A stretch of 9,806 nt of DNA from DATJLQ01 sp035509415. GTDB lineage: Bacteria; Pseudomonadota; Alphaproteobacteria; JACZXZ01. Under the pieces are notes generated by a model. It made no database searches and had not been told where the DNA came from. It was given only the letters and a program-made list of their open reading frames with translations. Shown piece after piece: positions 6,398-9,806 of this stretch. The position numbers were made by a program, and so were the translations under genes. The stretch covers positions 1-9,806 of the forward strand of contig DATJLQ010000179.1 in the NCBI GenBank assembly GCA_035509415.1. Direction: 5' to 3'. Position 1 is the stretch's first letter. Each line of letters opens with the position of its first letter.

Positions 6398-6437
6398 CCG
6401 CCGAGAGCCGCCGAGACACGCCCAAGCCCGCCGAGAC
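6398..6437 (+). repeat. 10-base-spaced CCGCCGAGA repeats before the MFS gene
   Basis: CCGCCGAGA occurs at 6398-6406, 6408-6416 and 6428-6436, and the intervening 6418-6427 resembles a decayed copy, so the units are spaced by about one DNA helical turn. They lie in the 80-base gap between der and the MFS gene, which is C-rich on the coding strand and has no good Shine-Dalgarno. The array could be a regulatory-protein target, a Rho-loading region, or simple-sequence drift; the sequence does not decide. Confidence 0.45.
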
Positions 6438-6449
6438 CCGTTCCCCGCC

Positions 6450-7682
6450 ATGGACCAAGCCGCCGCCGTGCCGTCCGATTCCGTCCTCAACCATCGGCCC
6501 TTCGTGCTGTTCTGGTTCGCGCGCAGCGGCACCTTCATGGCGCGCCAGGTGCAGACCGTCGCGGTCGGCTGGCAGGTCTACGCCATCACCCACAGCGTGC
6601 TCGATCTGGGCCTGGTGGGGTTCGTCCAGTTCCTGCCCCAGCTCCTGCTGACCCTCGTCGCGGGCCATGCGGCGGACCGCTACGACCGGCGCTGGGTGCT
6701 GTGCGCAAGCCAGCTCGTCCAAGCGCTCGCCGCCGCCGCCCTCATGTGGGGGACGATCGGCGGCTGGCTCTCGCGCGACGCAATCTTCGCCCTCGTGTTC
6801 GCGATCGGCATTGCGCGCGCGTTCGAGGCGCCGTCGCTCCAGGCGATCGTGCCGACGCTCGTGCCGGTCCCGCTCGTGGGCCGCGCGATCGCGCTTGCCT
6901 CGTCCGCGAGCCAGGCGGCCCTCGTGATCGGCCCGGCGCTCGGCGGCTTCGTCTACGCGATCGGCGCCGACGTCGATTACGGCCTGTGCGTGGCCCTGTG
7001 GCTGGTCGCGGCGGCGCTCGCGACCTTCGCGCGCGGCCGGCGTACGGTGGGTGCGCGCGCGCGCCTCAACCTCGAGACGCTCTTCGCCGGCATCGCCTAT
7101 ATCCGCGCGAAGCCCGTGATCCTCGGGGCCATGTCGCTCGACCTGTTCGCGGTGCTCTTGGGCGGCGCCACGGCGCTTCTCCCGGTCTATGCGCGCGACA
7201 TTCTGATGGTGGGACCCTGGGGCCTCGGCCTCCTGCGCTCGGCACCCGCGGTCGGCGCCATCGCCATGTCGCTCCTGCTCGCCTATTGGACGATCGAGCG
7301 CAAGGCGGGCTGGATCATGCTCGGCTGCGTGGCTCTCTTCGGGGTCATGACCATGGTGTTCGCGCTCTCGACCTCGTTCTGGCTGTCGCTTACGGCGCTT
7401 GCCGTGCTCGGCGCCTCGGATTCGATCAGCGTCGTGATCCGCAATTCGCTGGTCCAGCTCCAGACGCCGGATGCGATGCGCGGGCGCGTGAGCGCCGTGC
7501 ACATGCTGTTCGTCGGCACCTCGAACACGCTGGGCGAGTTCGAATCCGGCGTCACCGCGGCTTGGTTCGGAACCGTGCCGGCGGTGCTTTTGGGCGGCAT
7601 CGGCACGCTGCTCGTGGTGCTGATCTGGCTGAAATTGTTCCCCGAGCTCGCGAAGTTCGAGCGGCTGGCCGGCGGGACTTGA
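6450..7682 (+). CDS. MFS transporter (MFS_3/EntS-like)
   Basis: A 410-residue inner-membrane transporter of the major facilitator superfamily. After a short hydrophilic N-terminus come about ten to twelve hydrophobic segments (for example near 53-72, 87-106, 112-124, 155-171, 180-194, 223-247, 263-279, 288-304, 310-331, 373-396). The loop between segments 2 and 3 carries the MFS signature GHAADRYDRRWVL (72-84). The opening FVLFWFARSGTFMARQVQTV followed by AVGWQVYAIT is typical of the MFS_3 (PF05977) group, which includes the enterobactin exporter EntS and many uncharacterised efflux proteins. The substrate cannot be predicted; proton-coupled export is the family expectation. The ATG at 6450 is the first credible start in a frame that is open farther upstream inside der. 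Its Shine-Dalgarno is poor. It follows der by 80 bases on the same strand and ends 9 bases from the stop of the convergent SDR gene, leaving no room for a terminator between them. Confidence 0.9.
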   Translation: MDQAAAVPSDSVLNHRPFVLFWFARSGTFMARQVQTVAVGWQVYAITHSVLDLGLVGFVQFLPQLLLTLVAGHAADRYDRRWVLCASQLVQALAAAALMWGTIGGWLSRDAIFALVFAIGIARAFEAPSLQAIVPTLVPVPLVGRAIALASSASQAALVIGPALGGFVYAIGADVDYGLCVALWLVAAALATFARGRRTVGARARLNLETLFAGIAYIRAKPVILGAMSLDLFAVLLGGATALLPVYARDILMVGPWGLGLLRSAPAVGAIAMSLLLAYWTIERKAGWIMLGCVALFGVMTMVFALSTSFWLSLTALAVLGASDSISVVIRNSLVQLQTPDAMRGRVSAVHMLFVGTSNTLGEFESGVTAAWFGTVPAVLLGGIGTLLVVLIWLKLFPELAKFERLAGGT

Positions 7683-7691
7683 CGGCAACGC

Positions 7692-8417
7692 TCAATAGCA
7701 GCGCACGACCTCGCCCATGCGCGCGCAATCGGGCAGCGCGAGCTCGAGGAAATAGGGTGCGATCTCGTCCGGCGTCCGGAGCTTCAACGGATCCTCGCCC
7801 GGGAACGCCTGAGCGCGCATCGCGGTGCGCACCGGCCCGGGATCGATCAGGTTGATGCGCACCTTCGTTTTCGTCATCTCGCCCGCGTAGCTGCGCACGA
7901 TCGATTCGAGCGCTGCCTTGGACGCCGCATAGGCGCCCCAATAGGGATGCACGCCCGCGCCGGCGCCCGAGGTGACGAAGATCGCGCGCCCCGCGTCGGA
8001 CTGGCGCAAAAGCGGATCCATGCTGCGGATGAGGCGCCAATTCGCGGTCACGTTGAGCGCCATCACCTCGTCCCAGACGGGCGGATCGATATGGCCCATG
8101 GGCGTGAGGGTGCCGAGCATGCCCGCATTGCCCACGAGAATGTCGAGCTTCTTGTAGCGCTCATAAAGCGCCGCTCCGAGCCGGTCGATCTGGTCGAATT
8201 CCTTGAGATCGAGGGGGACGAGGGTCGCACTGCTTCCGAGCGCCTGGACCGCGTCGTCCAATTCCTCGAGCCCGCCCACGGTGCGCGCGACGAGGACGAG
8301 ATGCGCCCCTTCGGCCGCGAAGCATTTCGCGACTGCGGCACCCAGGCCGCGCGAGGCGCCGGTCACGAGCGCGATGCGCCCCGCAAGGCGGCCCGCCCCG
8401 GTCGGCTTAACCAACAT
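7692..8417 (-). CDS. Short-chain dehydrogenase/reductase (SDR) family oxidoreductase
   Basis: A 241-residue cytoplasmic Rossmann-fold NAD(P)-dependent oxidoreductase of the classical SDR type. It shows the cofactor-binding TGASRGLG (19-26), NAG (97-99), the catalytic tetrad Asn122 (in LNVTAN), Ser150 (VTSGAGAG), Tyr163 and Lys167 (YAASK), and the DPGPVRT turn (192-198). Arg45 (VARTVGGLEEL) after the second beta strand hints at NADP preference. The arrangement resembles YciK-type SDRs of unknown physiological substrate. The ATG at 8417 lies 3 bases after the purF stop, so the gene is almost certainly co-transcribed and probably translationally coupled with purF; an SDR directly behind purF is, to my recollection, recurrent in Alphaproteobacteria. 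A role in purine synthesis is not implied. Length is normal for the family and no lesion is seen. Confidence 0.93.
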   Translation of the reverse strand: MLVKPTGAGRLAGRIALVTGASRGLGAAVAKCFAAEGAHLVLVARTVGGLEELDDAVQALGSSATLVPLDLKEFDQIDRLGAALYERYKKLDILVGNAGMLGTLTPMGHIDPPVWDEVMALNVTANWRLIRSMDPLLRQSDAGRAIFVTSGAGAGVHPYWGAYAASKAALESIVRSYAGEMTKTKVRINLIDPGPVRTAMRAQAFPGEDPLKLRTPDEIAPYFLELALPDCARMGEVVRCY

Positions 8418-8420
8418 GCG

Positions 8421-9806
<1,386 letters not shown>

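Noticed and set aside
6357..7688. 443-codon minus-strand frame opposite the MFS gene
   Set aside because: It translates to a highly charged, low-complexity sequence typical of the antisense of a hydrophobic membrane protein; the plus-strand MFS motifs are decisive.

Overview
The window is a G+C-rich, tightly packed stretch of chromosome from an alphaproteobacterium, most likely of the Rhodospirillales type. The assignment rests on a DUF2794 gene (a family essentially confined to Alphaproteobacteria), a PAS_5-family protein, the YfgM-like/bamB/der gene order, NKxE instead of NKxD in the first GTPase domain of Der, and an iron-sulfur-type PurF followed directly by a short-chain dehydrogenase. 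All genes are of housekeeping or ordinary accessory type. I found no mobile element, CRISPR array, tRNA, rRNA or defence-like system, and I do not claim a new biological system here.

Layout. Bases 89-1333 (+) hold a Nu-class-like glutathione S-transferase and a PAS_5-family protein. Bases 1334-1873 are a 540-base stretch with no convincing gene; it forms the upstream/leader region of a cold-shock protein gene (1874-2083, +) and contains hairpin-forming inverted repeats. Bases 2084-2360 lie between convergent genes and carry two strong hairpins that are likely terminators. A DUF2794 gene runs leftward (2361-2705). A divergent promoter region (2706-2904) then drives a rightward cluster: a YfgM-like TPR membrane protein, the outer-membrane assembly lipoprotein BamB (overlapping the TPR stop codon), the ribosome-assembly GTPase Der, and an MFS transporter. 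From the right end, purF (5' end outside the window) and a short-chain dehydrogenase/reductase run leftward with a 3-base gap and meet the MFS gene tail to tail.

How the genes work together. The TPR protein and BamB are envelope-biogenesis factors, the first at the inner membrane and the second a lipoprotein of the BAM complex at the outer membrane. They sit with der in the order also found in enterobacteria (yfgM-bamB-der), a conserved envelope/ribosome-assembly neighbourhood. PurF catalyses the first committed step of purine synthesis; the SDR behind it is probably co-transcribed but has no evident role in that pathway.

The observation most worth checking is an abrupt change of codon usage inside purF, at about 8790-8950. 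The N-terminal two thirds use CTG almost exclusively for leucine and mix GAA with GAG. The C-terminal part and the genes to its left prefer CTC and GAG. The switch falls in or near the highly conserved PRPP-binding region and the gene runs off the window end, so an assembly chimera or an intragenic recombination should be considered before the right-hand ~0.9 kb is assigned to the same genome. Smaller points are a 5 x 15-base in-frame repeat coding an acidic linker in Der, the structured csp leader, and 10-base-spaced repeats in front of the MFS gene.
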